Shown: positions 18,701-27,477 of the stretch, piece after piece
Position numbering within the stretch: position 1 is the first letter of the stretch
How the letters are laid out: each line of letters opens with the position of its first letter
Assembly: GCA_003167215.1 (NCBI GenBank)
Contig: PMTV01000043.1
Span: 25,489-89,488, forward strand
Length of the DNA stretch: 64,000 nucleotides
From: Acidobacteriota bacterium
GTDB taxonomy: Bacteria > Acidobacteriota > Terriglobia > Acidiferrales > UBA7541
Direction of reading: 5' to 3'
Notes under the pieces: model-generated
The model's input: the letters and a program-made list of their open reading frames with translations, nothing else
What the model was told of the DNA's origin: nothing
The model's database searches: none
Position numbers and translations under genes: made by a program

Positions 18701-19687
18701 ATGAAAGCTGCGTTCCTCAGTGCGCCGAAGACAGCGTTGCCTCTTACTATTGGGGAGGTTACAAAGCCCGAGCCCGGGCCGGGGCAGGTGCTGCTGCGCG
18801 TGCGGGCATGCGGAGTCTGCAGGACGGACTTGCACATTGTTGACGGAGAGCTGCCGGCGATTCTGCCAAAAATAATTCCGGGGCACCAGATTGTGGGCGA
18901 TGTAGTCGAGGGCGGATCGGCGGAACTTCCGGTTGGAGCGCGCGTGGGAGTGTCGTGGGTCGGCGGAACGGACGGCAGTTGCTGGTACTGCAAGCACGGA
19001 ATGGAGAATCTTTGCGACGTCCCAACATTCACTGGTTATTCGGTGAACGGCGGATATGCGGAATTTGCGGTGGCGCGCCGGGACTTTGTGTTTCCTCTTC
19101 CGCCGAATTTGGATGATTTACATGCGGCGCCGCTTCTGTGCGCGGGGATCATCGGGTTTCGGAGCCTGCGTGTGGCGGGAGTTGAACGCGGAGAACGAGT
19201 GGGATTGTTTGGCTTCGGATCGTCTGCGAGTTTGACGATTGCTGTGCTGCAGGCTTGGGGCTGCGCTGTTTATGTTTCCAGCAGGGGAACGTCCCATCGC
19301 GCACTGGCAAACTCTCTGGGAGCGACTTGGGTCGGGGGCGAGACAGATAAACCGCCCGTGGAATTGGATCGTGCGGTGACGTTTGCTCCTAGCGGAGATG
19401 TCGTCGTTGCGGCGCTCAAGAGTCTGCGGAAAGGCGGAGTGGTGGCGATCAACGCCATCCATCTGGACCGAATCCCTGAATTTGACTACGACAGCTTGCT
19501 TTGGGGAGAACGCCAAATTCGCAGCGTTGCCAACATGACGCGGCAAGACGCGAAGGATTTTTTACAATTGGCGGGCGAGATCAAATTGACTCCCAAGGTG
19601 ACGGTTTTTAAGTTGAATCGAGCGAATGACGCTCTCGCAGCGGTGAAAGCCGATGGCATCGATGGCGCTGCGGTGATCGTTCCCTGA
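18701..19687 (+). CDS. Zinc-dependent alcohol dehydrogenase (MDR)
   Basis: A 328-residue medium-chain dehydrogenase. Catalytic zinc ligands are C37 in RACGVCRTDLH and the His of IIPGHQIVGDV; the Rossmann domain has GLFGFGSSASLTIAVLQ near residue 170. The structural-zinc loop reads GTDGSCWYCKHGMENLCD: three Cys remain, but the position normally holding the first Cys (TCGxCxYC in AdhA-like enzymes) is Asp, so the structural site is either Asp-liganded or lost. The physiological substrate is unknown. ATG 18701 follows GGCGGGAG; an in-frame GTG at 18695 is less likely. The gene diverges from alaS with about 160 bp between them and looks monocistronic. Confidence 0.9.
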   Translation: MKAAFLSAPKTALPLTIGEVTKPEPGPGQVLLRVRACGVCRTDLHIVDGELPAILPKIIPGHQIVGDVVEGGSAELPVGARVGVSWVGGTDGSCWYCKHGMENLCDVPTFTGYSVNGGYAEFAVARRDFVFPLPPNLDDLHAAPLLCAGIIGFRSLRVAGVERGERVGLFGFGSSASLTIAVLQAWGCAVYVSSRGTSHRALANSLGATWVGGETDKPPVELDRAVTFAPSGDVVVAALKSLRKGGVVAINAIHLDRIPEFDYDSLLWGERQIRSVANMTRQDAKDFLQLAGEIKLTPKVTVFKLNRANDALAAVKADGIDGAAVIVP

Positions 19688-19717
19688 CAGAGTGCCTGAG
19701 CCACCTGAATCTGTCGC

Positions 19718-20635
19718 TCACTTCCCGACAGGTACGCGCAACTTATCGGTCGCGAAGGCGACCGGGCCTGCAAAGTTCGCACGAATTGATTTCCGCACGG
19801 CGTCCTCCTGGCTCTCGACATCTGGCGCAGTGTGGCTGAGCAACAAACTCTTTACTCCACTTTGTCGCGCGGCTTCGCCGATCTTTTTCGGTGGCGTGTG
19901 CAGGTCGTACAACTGCGGTGGCGAGGCCGGAGGATCGAGCACAGCGCAATTAAAAATCAGCAAGTCTGCATCCTTTGCCAGGCGTACCAGATTCGGCAGA
20001 GCTGAAGCGTCCATGTCGCCCGAGAAGACCAGCACCGCTCCCTTGTAGGAAATGCGGTAAGCGACCGAGGGGCAGTCATCGTGATGCGTCGCAATTTCTT
20101 CCACCACTAAGCCGTCGCGATCGATGATTTTGTTAAGGGTTGGATCCAAATTAATCGGCAGATCGCGAACGGCAAAGGTTTCGTCCGCGCCGAACGTCTT
20201 TTGATAGGCAAACGCGCCGCCAGTGCCCACCAGCAAATCGACAAAACGCGAAGTCTTGGGGAAAAGCCCTGCACCATCGGGTCCGAAAATATGGTACGTG
20301 ATTGGTCCGTCAGCGGAGAGCGCTCGGGCATTGAAGAAGGCTGCCAGGTCGCCGGAGTGATCGATATGCAGATGCGTCAACAAAACCGTATCTACTTTGT
20401 CCAAGTCCAGGCCCAACTCGCCGATTCGCAAAAACGCGCCCGGTCCGGCGTCCACCAAGATTCGAGGTTGACCGTCGAGGACGACGATGAAGCTGGATCC
20501 GCCCCTACCGAACGGGCGTGGACCCCCAGAACCGAGCACAACCACTTCCAGCGCCGGCTTTGCTGGAACAGCCTGCAGGCGAGTAGGGCTTAAAACTGAG
20601 ACGATGGCAATGATTGCAAAAATCAGCGTCTTCAC
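19718..20635 (-). CDS. Secreted metallo-beta-lactamase-fold hydrolase (RNase Z/arylsulfatase-like)
   Basis: A 305-residue MBL-fold protein with a signal peptide (KTLIFAIIAIVSVLS, cleavage near residue 22). The metal motif is H88-x-H90-x-D92-H93 in LLTHLHIDHSGD, with VFSGDMDAS supplying the bridging Asp and a late LLLSHTAPD His. The LGSGGPRPFGRGG start resembles tRNase Z and arylsulfatase-like members; export makes tRNA processing unlikely, so an ester or phosphodiester substrate outside the cytoplasm is inferred. GTG 20635 is chosen because TAGGAG lies seven bases upstream and the signal peptide begins there; an in-frame ATG at 20656 lacks such a site. It follows the MDR gene at 20690 on the same strand by 54 bp and may share its transcript. 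Confidence 0.87.
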   Translation of the reverse strand: MKTLIFAIIAIVSVLSPTRLQAVPAKPALEVVVLGSGGPRPFGRGGSSFIVVLDGQPRILVDAGPGAFLRIGELGLDLDKVDTVLLTHLHIDHSGDLAAFFNARALSADGPITYHIFGPDGAGLFPKTSRFVDLLVGTGGAFAYQKTFGADETFAVRDLPINLDPTLNKIIDRDGLVVEEIATHHDDCPSVAYRISYKGAVLVFSGDMDASALPNLVRLAKDADLLIFNCAVLDPPASPPQLYDLHTPPKKIGEAARQSGVKSLLLSHTAPDVESQEDAVRKSIRANFAGPVAFATDKLRVPVGK

Positions 20636-20689
20636 GGATTTTCTCCTAGCCTGCATTCGCTACTCTTATGTCCCGGAGGTGTGTCGAGT

Positions 20690-21688
20690 TCATGTGCCAT
20701 CCGCTGGAAAGGTGAAAACGGCCTTTCCGTGAAGAGTGCCTTCGTTTACCTGGGTAAACGCTTGCAAGGCCTCGTTTAGGCTGAAGCGTTTCGCTATGGG
20801 GATGGGTTTGAGCGCGCCCGATTCGAAACCGGGTGTCAGTCGTTCGAGAATTGCAGCGCAAGCCTCGGTGTCATAGGCGCGGCTGTCTACGCCAAAGAGA
20901 GTGAGACGGCGGTGATAGAAATCCAGCAGGTCGAAACAAACTCGCCGGTCGCCGACGGATGTGATGTTTACCTGGCGCCCTAGTTGGCCGAGAGTTTTGA
21001 GACAAGGCTCGAACAATGGACCGCCTACGCAATCGAACACGACATTCACACCTTTGCCAGCGCTGAATTGCAGTGCGCTAGCGATCATGCTCTTATAATT
21101 CTCGTTTTCGTCTGCGACAAGGAAGTGGTCGATTCCAAATTGTTTTTGAGTTTCCTGGGAGATCGGGCCACGGTCCACGCCGATAGTTCGTCCGCCCTTC
21201 CATTTTGCAATTTGAGTGACCGCGCTGCCGACACCACCCGCGGCGCCAGAGGCGAAGACAGTCTCTCCCGATTGGAAATGGGCGATTTCTACCAGTCCGA
21301 TCCAGGCGGTCACGAAATTTACTCCCACAACCGCGGCTTCTTCAAACGAAAGATTTTTGGGTTTGGGGCGCACTCCGCCAACGGGAACTACCAGCAATTC
21401 GGCGTGCGCGCCGTCACGAGTGAAGCCAATATCGCCGCCAGTGCCCCATACTTCGGTCCCGATCATCCGGGATGGCCCGTTGACGACGATTCCGGCAAAG
21501 TCACGGCCCGGCGTGCGCGGCAATGTTGTGCCTTCCATGCGACCGAGAACGTTCTTGGCGTCACTCGGGCTCAATGAGGCCGCGCGCACGCGGACGACGA
21601 CTTCGCCCGGTTTCGGCTGAGGATCGGGAATCGCTTCAACCTTTAGCTTGTCGAAACCGCCGAATTCATGGAATCGGAGTGCTTGCAT
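20690..21688 (-). CDS. Zinc-less MDR oxidoreductase (quinone-oxidoreductase-like)
   Basis: A 332-residue NADPH-dependent medium-chain reductase. The N-terminal GroES-like domain (residues about 1-120) lacks the catalytic zinc Cys; the PGRDFAGIVV segment and the cofactor loop ASGAAGGVGSAVTQIAKWKG (near residue 150) are those of quinone oxidoreductase/enoyl reductase-like enzymes. These reduce quinones or activated alkenes. AAAGGATC precedes ATG 21688. The MBL protein gene follows on the same strand. Substrate not predictable from sequence. Confidence 0.9.
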   Translation of the reverse strand: MQALRFHEFGGFDKLKVEAIPDPQPKPGEVVVRVRAASLSPSDAKNVLGRMEGTTLPRTPGRDFAGIVVNGPSRMIGTEVWGTGGDIGFTRDGAHAELLVVPVGGVRPKPKNLSFEEAAVVGVNFVTAWIGLVEIAHFQSGETVFASGAAGGVGSAVTQIAKWKGGRTIGVDRGPISQETQKQFGIDHFLVADENENYKSMIASALQFSAGKGVNVVFDCVGGPLFEPCLKTLGQLGRQVNITSVGDRRVCFDLLDFYHRRLTLFGVDSRAYDTEACAAILERLTPGFESGALKPIPIAKRFSLNEALQAFTQVNEGTLHGKAVFTFPADGT

Positions 21689-21802
21689 CTGACTGATCCT
21701 TTTTTCTTATTGGCAACGGCGTACTACGTCTTCACGAGTTCGAGTAGGCGCAAGATCACGCGGCTCGAGATCGGGGTAGCGCTCTAATTGGAAACCAGTG
21801 TT

Positions 21803-22153
21803 TCATTTCAAGCCTAAGGCCGTGGGGTGCTTCGGCTGATACAGACCGAGCTCGCCTCCACCGGGGAGCCGCATTTTTGTGATGGAACCCCATCGTTGTT
21901 CTTCAACTTTAGAGCACTCGACGCCTTTCTTTGCGAGGGAGGCCATTTCGGCTTTCAAATCGTCGCACATGAAATAGAGTTCTTGGGTACCACCCGCATC
22001 GGATGGGTGGATTGCGGCTTCCGCCGGCGGCAGGGCGAAGATCAGCCAGCCGTGACCCGCATCCACGGATTTGAAATCGAGGACATCACGGAAGAACGCG
22101 CGGTCCGCCTCGGCGTTTTTACTATAGACAATTATGTGAGCGCCAGAAATCAA
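21803..22153 (-). CDS. VOC-family (glyoxalase-fold) protein
   Basis: A protein of about 116 residues with a single beta-alpha-beta-beta-beta repeat pair typical of the vicinal-oxygen-chelate fold: HIIVYSKNAEADRAFFRDVL at the start and MRLPGGGELGLYQPKHP at the end, the latter containing the usual Glu metal position. Whether it is an enzyme or a binding protein (bleomycin-resistance type) cannot be told. TTG 22153 is preferred because GGGAGG ends four to five bases before it; TTG 22165 would overlap that site. It lies 114 bp from the next gene on the same strand. Confidence 0.8.
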   Translation of the reverse strand: MISGAHIIVYSKNAEADRAFFRDVLDFKSVDAGHGWLIFALPPAEAAIHPSDAGGTQELYFMCDDLKAEMASLAKKGVECSKVEEQRWGSITKMRLPGGGELGLYQPKHPTALGLK

Positions 22154-22239
22154 TTGCCCTCCCAAGAAATGGCCGGAACCCGTAGCAGGCTGCGGGTTCC
22201 ATGGGATCTCTAAAATCCAATCGAAATCAAATTAGGATG

Positions 22240-22809
22240 CTATCGAGATTTGGCGACTTTGGCGATGACGAAGCCGGCGAAGAGCCACATCAGCGTGAAG
22301 TCGATAAGGTTTACAGCGGTGTAAGCGCCGGAGAAGCCCCACCAGTTCCAATTGGGCAGATCGACGATTACGCTGGAGGCGAGTCCAACGACGGCGAGGA
22401 ACACGACGCGCCTTGTGTAACTTAAGCCGCTGGTTTGCATGAGCAGCCAAGTAAGTAGCGCTGCAGCAGCCATCAGGGAAAGAAGCTGAATGATCAGGCC
22501 GCGCGTGTACGATCCGAATCCGCCCGTCCGAACCGCCGCGAACATGATTGGTCCCTTCTGCATTTTTGCAATTTGAGTTGCTTGCGCGGCTTTCTTTTGA
22601 TCCGCGGTCAAGCCTTCCGAAGGCGCGCCAGGAAGAAGATAGATTCCGGATTGGGGAGTGTGAGACGCGATGACGGCTGCGACTTCGTCTTCGTTTTGAA
22701 AGGCAAGCATCGGCTTTTCGTGCCAGCCGAGAACTTCCCAGGAAATGCTGCTCCAGATAAATGCGGTCAAGCCACCGAGAATGGCCCCCAGCAAGAGCGA
22801 TTTGGTCAT
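22240..22809 (-). CDS. Four-helix membrane protein of unknown function
   Basis: A 189-residue protein with four hydrophobic segments: SLLLGAILGGLTAFIWSSI at the N-terminus, then after a soluble stretch of about 80 residues three more (GLIIQLLSLMAAAALLTWLL, VVFLAVVGLASSVIVDL, LIDFTLMWLFAGFVIAKV). The outer loop contains SGIYLLPGAPS and an Ala/Lys/Gln-rich helix. I do not recognise a characterised family, though similar proteins are common in Acidobacteria and Proteobacteria as uncharacterised membrane proteins. ATG 22809 follows GGGAGG; an in-frame start at 22821 would overlap it. It sits between two VOC genes on the same strand. Confidence 0.78.
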   Translation of the reverse strand: MTKSLLLGAILGGLTAFIWSSISWEVLGWHEKPMLAFQNEDEVAAVIASHTPQSGIYLLPGAPSEGLTADQKKAAQATQIAKMQKGPIMFAAVRTGGFGSYTRGLIIQLLSLMAAAALLTWLLMQTSGLSYTRRVVFLAVVGLASSVIVDLPNWNWWGFSGAYTAVNLIDFTLMWLFAGFVIAKVAKSR

Positions 22810-22884
22810 AGAGCCTCCCAAGCGAAATGCGGACTAGCGCCGCGCGGATGCGTGATTCTCTTCAGAAGCGAATGGTTTTGCAAA

Positions 22885-23274
22885 TTATTTTGAAGCGGGA
22901 TCAGCGTGCTGCGAGATTCCTAGAATGTTCCCGTCCGGATCTTTGAACCAAGCCACCTGGTCGCCGCCGGGCGCGGTCCAAATGCCGAGTTCCTGATCCT
23001 GGGCGAATGGATATTTTTCAAAAATAACGCCCCGATCACGAAGCCAGGTTACTACCGAGCGGAGATTTTGGGCCTCCCAGCCTAGGATGGTGCCTTGAAG
23101 CGGAGTGAAACTCGGGATTTTTGCGATGCGAATCTTGTGCCCGCCGATGCTTACGACCAGTGCAAATTGGTCGAGGCTGACGAAATCACACCCAAGCTTA
23201 CCCTCGTAGAACGCTCGGGCCTTGTCGTAGTCCTTAGTGGGAACGAACCCGACCATTTTTGCTGAAGCCAACAT
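22885..23274 (-). CDS. VOC-family (glyoxalase-fold) protein
   Basis: A 129-residue vicinal-oxygen-chelate protein. Residues 3-25 (ASAKMVGFVPTKDYDKARAF) and the end (WFKDPDGNILGIS) are the classic paired motifs, the Glu/Asp and His-equivalent positions being partly replaced. It diverges from the AraC-type regulator at 23350 with only 75 bp between them, so the regulator is a natural candidate to control this gene. Catalytic or binding function is unknown. Confidence 0.85.
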   Translation of the reverse strand: MLASAKMVGFVPTKDYDKARAFYEGKLGCDFVSLDQFALVVSIGGHKIRIAKIPSFTPLQGTILGWEAQNLRSVVTWLRDRGVIFEKYPFAQDQELGIWTAPGGDQVAWFKDPDGNILGISQHADPASK

Positions 23275-23349
23275 AGTTGCCTCCTGACGGCCTACAGGTT
23301 TAGAAATAGCACTTGCGCGGCTTTGTTTCTCTCGCTATTGTGACAACAA

Positions 23350-24168
23350 ATGTCGCATAGGTGCCAAAGCGTACTTCTGGATCAAGACGGCCGTTTTGCC
23401 GCAGAGATTGCAAGCCTGTCTGTCGAGCTTAAGAACGGCCACGTGATCGTCGAGCACTCCCATCCTGAGGCCCAACTGCTGTTTGCTTCAGAAGGCGTGA
23501 TGACAGTGAACACGGAACAGGGCGTATGGGTGGTTCCGCCGCTGCGCGCCGTGTGGATTCCAGCGGACACGTCTCACTCCGTGGTTATGTCGGGGCCGGT
23601 GTCGATGAGGACTTTGTACTTCTCACCTAAACTTTGCCGCGGATTTCCCAGGAAATGCTTTGTGATGAATGTGTCTTCGTTACTAAAGGAACTGATTCTT
23701 CATGCCTGCACGTTTCCAAAATTGCACAAGAGAATCCCGGCTGAGAGACGGATCGTTGAGATCATTATCGATCAGTTGAAAGCGGTGGAGTCGATACCGC
23801 TGCAGTTGCCGCATCCTTCGGACTCACGAGCAAAGAGAGTAGTAAAGACTTTGCTTGCGGAACCCGGTGATGAAAGAACGCTTGAAAAGCTGTGTGAGGA
23901 TTGCGGGGCAAGCAAGAGAACAATTCAGCGTCTCTTCCTTGATGAAACAAAAATGACTTTCAACAAGTGGCGGCAGCAGCTTCGGCTGCTTCATGGGATG
24001 CAGCGGCTGGCCGCAGGAGAGAAGGTGACGGCAGCGGCTCTGGAAGCTGGATATAACAGCACTAGCGCGTTCATATCGATGTTCCGGAAACAATTGGGAA
24101 CAACGCCGACACGATATTTACACGGCGGAGTCGAGCAAGGTCAAGGTGTGAAGTCCACTTCTCCCTAG
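23350..24168 (+). CDS. AraC-family transcriptional regulator with N-terminal cupin
   Basis: A 272-residue regulator. The N-terminal half is a cupin sensor (HVIVEHSHPEAQLLFASEG, then VVPPLRAVWIPADTSHSV), the type seen in AraC_binding proteins that respond to small aromatics or drugs. The C-terminal 100 residues hold two helix-turn-helix motifs (LEKLCEDCGASKRTIQRLF and VTAAALEAGYNSTSAFISMF) with the family ending FRKQLGTTPTRYL. It is divergently transcribed from the VOC gene at 22885, the arrangement of a regulator and its target. ATG 23350 is at the start of the fold; the preceding bases show no strong Shine-Dalgarno. Confidence 0.92.
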   Translation: MSHRCQSVLLDQDGRFAAEIASLSVELKNGHVIVEHSHPEAQLLFASEGVMTVNTEQGVWVVPPLRAVWIPADTSHSVVMSGPVSMRTLYFSPKLCRGFPRKCFVMNVSSLLKELILHACTFPKLHKRIPAERRIVEIIIDQLKAVESIPLQLPHPSDSRAKRVVKTLLAEPGDERTLEKLCEDCGASKRTIQRLFLDETKMTFNKWRQQLRLLHGMQRLAAGEKVTAAALEAGYNSTSAFISMFRKQLGTTPTRYLHGGVEQGQGVKSTSP

Positions 24169-24240
24169 ACCCGGTCCACAGCGATGCCCAGCGGGGCGGA
24201 GAGCCATGGCCGGATTGGCTCCCCCGTCCAGTCGACTGCG

Positions 24241-24864
24241 CTACTTCTGGGACTCCTGAGCCTTCTTCGCGGCTGCGGCAGCTGCAACGGTCCACGGAGG
24301 TACGATGGCATTGACGCGCGCGTAGGCGATGGCCTGTCCTAGGTGCTCGTGGGCGTCGGCGACAAGAATGTAGATAACATCGCCTTCATTTGCATCGGGA
24401 CCAAGCTTTGGCAGAAGCTTCGCGAAGTCAGAGTTGGCCATGCCTTGAATCGTCTTCTGCGCGTATTCCCACGACTTATTCAATTCCTCGATGATCTTGG
24501 CCTTATCCGTGGTCGATTTCTCGAAGGTTTTCCGATCGTATCCCGCTGGCGGCGCGGCACCCATCAATCCCAAAATGCCGTAGCGTTCACCGGCGACGTG
24601 AAGAAAGACTTCGGCAAAGGAGCGAGAATCTTCCGAAGGGCGCCAAGTGAATTTGTCTTGAGGTAGGGCTTCAGCGAGACTGATGAACTTCTTGTTCACA
24701 CCGTCGAGGTCTACGAGGGCCTGACCCTTCATGTCATAACTCGGCGCGGTTTTGTCGGCAGATTGCGCCGTTTGTGCAGTTTGCGCTGAGGGCAAGCCAG
24801 CTCGCGTCACCCCGGCACCCGCAAGCAGTGTGAGACCCAAAATTGAAAAGGCTAACTTTTTCAT
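24241..24864 (-). CDS. Secreted DinB-like protein
   Basis: A 207-residue protein with a signal peptide (KKLAFSILGLTLLAGAGV, cleavage near ARAG) followed by a four-helix DinB/YfiT-like domain: LVDLDGVNKKFISLAEALP, FTWRPSEDSRSFAEVFLHVAGE and a late DAHEHLGQAIAYARVN with the metal-site His. DinB-like proteins bind a divalent metal through three His; many are thiol-dependent transferases. Export is common for this subgroup in Acidobacteria. ATG 24864 follows AAAGGAG; an in-frame start at 24897 would add sequence unlike a signal peptide. It converges on the AraC gene. Confidence 0.85.
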   Translation of the reverse strand: MKKLAFSILGLTLLAGAGVTRAGLPSAQTAQTAQSADKTAPSYDMKGQALVDLDGVNKKFISLAEALPQDKFTWRPSEDSRSFAEVFLHVAGERYGILGLMGAAPPAGYDRKTFEKSTTDKAKIIEELNKSWEYAQKTIQGMANSDFAKLLPKLGPDANEGDVIYILVADAHEHLGQAIAYARVNAIVPPWTVAAAAAAKKAQESQK

Positions 24865-25072
24865 TTTTCCTGCTCCTTTGTTCGCCGCCGCACACATTTC
24901 GGTTGGTAGTCTCGATACCGAACAGGTGTAGGGCGTAAATGTTCTAGGTAATTCTGATTTTGTTAGACGGTCTCTCGAAGAAAAGACTTCAAGGGAGTTT
25001 ACATTTTTTTTGTTTTTTCGGGAGCAAAAGGGTTACAGCGGCCGGGACGCTCGGCCAAAAGGATTCTTGGGG

Positions 25073-25606
25073 CTAACCCTCGTCGGTGACGGAAGGGTCG
25101 GGCAAGTCGGGGAGGTCGCCGTGGGTGATGCCGCGGAGCTCGGCGCGAATGACGTCCGAGGAGAAACCAGCGCTGAGAAGGCTGCGATAAAGCGACGCGA
25201 TTTTGCGCTGATCGAGCGCGCCGCGAAGGTGTGCGAGGCGGCGTTTTACGCGGGTGCGAACCAAAGTGGATTCGTCCGTTTCCGCAAAGACAGTCTGAAG
25301 AGCAGCTTCGATATAACGGTCGGGCACGCCGCGGGCGCGGAGTTCCCGCGCGATGCGAAAGCGTCCCTGGCGGCGCAATTTCGCGTGCTGATTGGAGTAG
25401 TCGAGGGCGTAGCGTGCGTCGTCAAGGTATTTCAGTTCGCGCAGACGCGCGACGACGGGCGGAATGAATTCCTTGTCCTCGGAGCGGCGTTCGAGATAGT
25501 CCTTCATTTCGTGGATCGAATATGCGCGGCGCATCAGGGCGCGAAGCGCGGAATTGTAAAGTTCCTGTTCGGTGGAAACTTTGCGAGGTGAAGAGCGCTG
25601 TCGCAT
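25073..25606 (-). CDS. recX: Regulatory protein RecX
   Basis: A 177-residue all-helical protein with the RecX tandem three-helix repeats: ALRALMRRAYSIHEMKDYLE, VARLRELKYLDDARYALDY and RQGRFRIARELRARGVPD, followed by a third repeat about 110-160. RecX binds the groove of RecA filaments and modulates strand exchange. recA is not in the window. The start at ATG 25606 matches the family's usual length; the open frame extends upstream to 25786 but that part overlaps the AhpD-like gene and has no conserved sequence. A short Ser/Arg-rich leader precedes the first repeat. Confidence 0.9.
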   Translation of the reverse strand: MRQRSSPRKVSTEQELYNSALRALMRRAYSIHEMKDYLERRSEDKEFIPPVVARLRELKYLDDARYALDYSNQHAKLRRQGRFRIARELRARGVPDRYIEAALQTVFAETDESTLVRTRVKRRLAHLRGALDQRKIASLYRSLLSAGFSSDVIRAELRGITHGDLPDLPDPSVTDEG

Positions 25607-25689
25607 CGGAACAACGAGAATAGAGGCAAGGGAGGCGCGAAGCAAGGAAGGCGTCGTCGCCGATCTGCGCAAAGTGTTCCAACGAGAAT

Positions 25690-26181
25690 TTATTTTTGCG
25701 TGGCGGCAGCTCCGCGGAGTTTTACCCGATCGGTCGGCTGGTAGTGGCCCGGTTCGGCGCGAAAAGTGATGGCCAAGCGGTTCCAAGTATTGATCGTTGC
25801 AACGGCCATGGCTAAATCAACGAGCTCGGCATCGCTGAACTGCGCGTGAGCCTGATCGTAAACATTGTCGGGGACGTGGTCCACGCTGACTAGGGTGACG
25901 GTTTCGGTGAAAGCGAGCGCGGCACGTTCGCGTTCGGTGAAGAAGGGAGTTTCGCGCCAGGCGGCGACGGTGTAGAGCCGCTGCTCGGTTTCGCCTATGG
26001 CACGCGCGTCCTTGGTGTGCATATCGAGGCAGTAAGCGCAGCCATTGATTTGCGAAGCGCGGAGCTTGATCAATTCGAGCAGCAGAGGCTCGAGACCGCA
26101 CTGGTCAACATATTGCTGCATGGCAGAGACGGCAGCATAGACTTTGGGATTGAATTTCTTCATGCTGATTCGCTGATTCAT
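25690..26181 (-). CDS. AhpD/carboxymuconolactone-decarboxylase-family protein
   Basis: A 163-residue all-alpha protein with the peroxidase-type CxxC: C48 and C51 in INGCAYCLDMHTKDAR, with H55 downstream completing the AhpD-like site (Cys-x2-Cys-x3-His). In AhpD this center reduces partner peroxidases; the subgroup with the RALAFTETVTLV segment is a general alkylhydroperoxidase-like set. AAGGGAGC precedes ATG 26181. It lies 84 bp before recX on the same strand. A redox role is likely, the partner unknown. Confidence 0.9.
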   Translation of the reverse strand: MNQRISMKKFNPKVYAAVSAMQQYVDQCGLEPLLLELIKLRASQINGCAYCLDMHTKDARAIGETEQRLYTVAAWRETPFFTERERAALAFTETVTLVSVDHVPDNVYDQAHAQFSDAELVDLAMAVATINTWNRLAITFRAEPGHYQPTDRVKLRGAAATQK

Positions 26182-26290
26182 TGCTTGCTCCCTTTGATGT
26201 TCTGCGCCGATCGGCTTCTATCAGCATAGCGCCACGTTGGGCGCGCGAGAAGGCGATTCGTAAATTTCAGTTAGGGCGATCTTGCGCGGT

Positions 26291-26887
26291 TTAAAAAATG
26301 TAAGGAATGAGACGGTGAGTACGGCGAATGTATTTCTCGTATGGTTCTCCGAGGGCCGCGACCAGGGCAGATTCCTCGATTGGAATTCGGTAACCGTATG
26401 CGACTGCCATACAACCAAGAAGTGCGATCAGGCCGGCCCAATTTCCGAGGGCTAATCCAAGTCCGGTTATGGTGATCAGTGCTCCGGAATAGGAAGGGTG
26501 CCGGATATAGCGATAGGGGCCAGCCTCGATGACCGGCTGATCCGCATGAACTGCGACTTCAAAAGTGAAATAGCGGCCAAGAAGAGAGATGGAATATGAT
26601 CGCAGAGCCATTCCGGCAAACATCAATCCGATGCCGACAAAAAAGATCGGCACGCGCTGCGAGCGAATGGCGGCTTGCGGCAATTGGAAAGAAAGCGCGA
26701 AGTCCGAGGCGATTCCGATCCACAAAAGCAGCATTACCACAACGAGAGAGCCGCGATCGGACTTGGAGGAAAGTTTGGGCGCTCTTCTTTTAGAAACTAT
26801 GAACTCCGGAACGATCCAGAGAATGAAGGTGATCCAAGATATTACTGCGTAGGTGGTGTTGACGAACGGCAACGGGCGCAAGATCAA
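26291..26887 (-). CDS. Isoprenylcysteine/phospholipid methyltransferase-like membrane protein
   Basis: A 198-residue membrane protein with about four or five hydrophobic segments. The C-terminal half carries the ICMT/PEMT SAM-binding signature: GPYRYIRHPSYSGALI followed by a hydrophobic helix, then RIPIEESALVAALGEPYEKY with the conserved Glu-Glu and Tyr. Bacterial members methylate lipid or small-molecule acceptors; the substrate here is unknown. It diverges from the GNAT gene with little spacing. Confidence 0.88.
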   Translation of the reverse strand: MILRPLPFVNTTYAVISWITFILWIVPEFIVSKRRAPKLSSKSDRGSLVVVMLLLWIGIASDFALSFQLPQAAIRSQRVPIFFVGIGLMFAGMALRSYSISLLGRYFTFEVAVHADQPVIEAGPYRYIRHPSYSGALITITGLGLALGNWAGLIALLGCMAVAYGYRIPIEESALVAALGEPYEKYIRRTHRLIPYIF

Positions 26888-26931
26888 TCTCCTGGGTGGC
26901 CGTCAGTTTATATGAGCGCAAGGAGAAATTG

Positions 26932-27477
26932 TTGATTCAGACTGAGCGATTGCTACTTCGGCGTTGGCGGGAAGAGGACCGCGAACCGTTTTACCGCCTG
27001 AATTCGGATCCTCGGGTGATGGAATTTATGCCGGCGTGCCTGACGCGCGCGGAGAGCGATGTGCTTCTTGAACGCATCAACGAGCATTTCCGCAAGCACG
27101 ATTTTGGATTATGCGCGGCGGAGCTGCGCGAGGGCCGCACATTTATAGGTTATGCAGGGCTTGCCGTGCCGACGTTTGAGGCGAGCTTCACTCCATGCGT
27201 TGAAATTGGATGGAGACTATCGGCCGACCACTGGGGGCGCGGTCTGGCGACGGAAGCAGCGCGCGCGATGGCCGGCTATGCGTTTGAGAAGTTGGGGCTC
27301 GAAGGGATCGTGTCGTTCACGGTTCCCGAAAATATGCGATCCCGACGGGTGATGGAGAAGATGGGGATGACGCATGATGCTTCAGATGATTTCGATCACC
27401 CGAACCTGCCTGAGGGCCATCCGCTCCGGCGGCACGTGGTCTACCGATTGCGGAAGCGGGAGACACGGCCTGAATAA
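26932..27477 (+). CDS. GNAT acetyltransferase, RimJ/RimL-like
   Basis: A protein of about 181 residues with the N-acetyltransferase fold: IQTERLLLRRWREEDREPFY at the start, EIGWRLSADHWGRGLATEAA as the acetyl-CoA pyrophosphate loop (motif A), and FTVPENMRSRRVMEKMGM (motif B). The group acetylates N-termini of ribosomal proteins or small amines. The start is set at TTG 26932 because AAGGAG at 26920-26925 lies six bases before it; an in-frame GTG at 26896 would read through that site. Substrate unknown. Confidence 0.87.
   Translation: MIQTERLLLRRWREEDREPFYRLNSDPRVMEFMPACLTRAESDVLLERINEHFRKHDFGLCAAELREGRTFIGYAGLAVPTFEASFTPCVEIGWRLSADHWGRGLATEAARAMAGYAFEKLGLEGIVSFTVPENMRSRRVMEKMGMTHDASDDFDHPNLPEGHPLRRHVVYRLRKRETRPE

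Noticed and set aside
24865-25072. Hidden small RNA or gene between the DinB and recX genes
   Set aside because: The 208 bp holds short inverted repeats (TTCGGT/ACCGAA, GGCCG/CGGCC) and an AT-rich stretch, but no clear promoter-terminator pair or coding frame.
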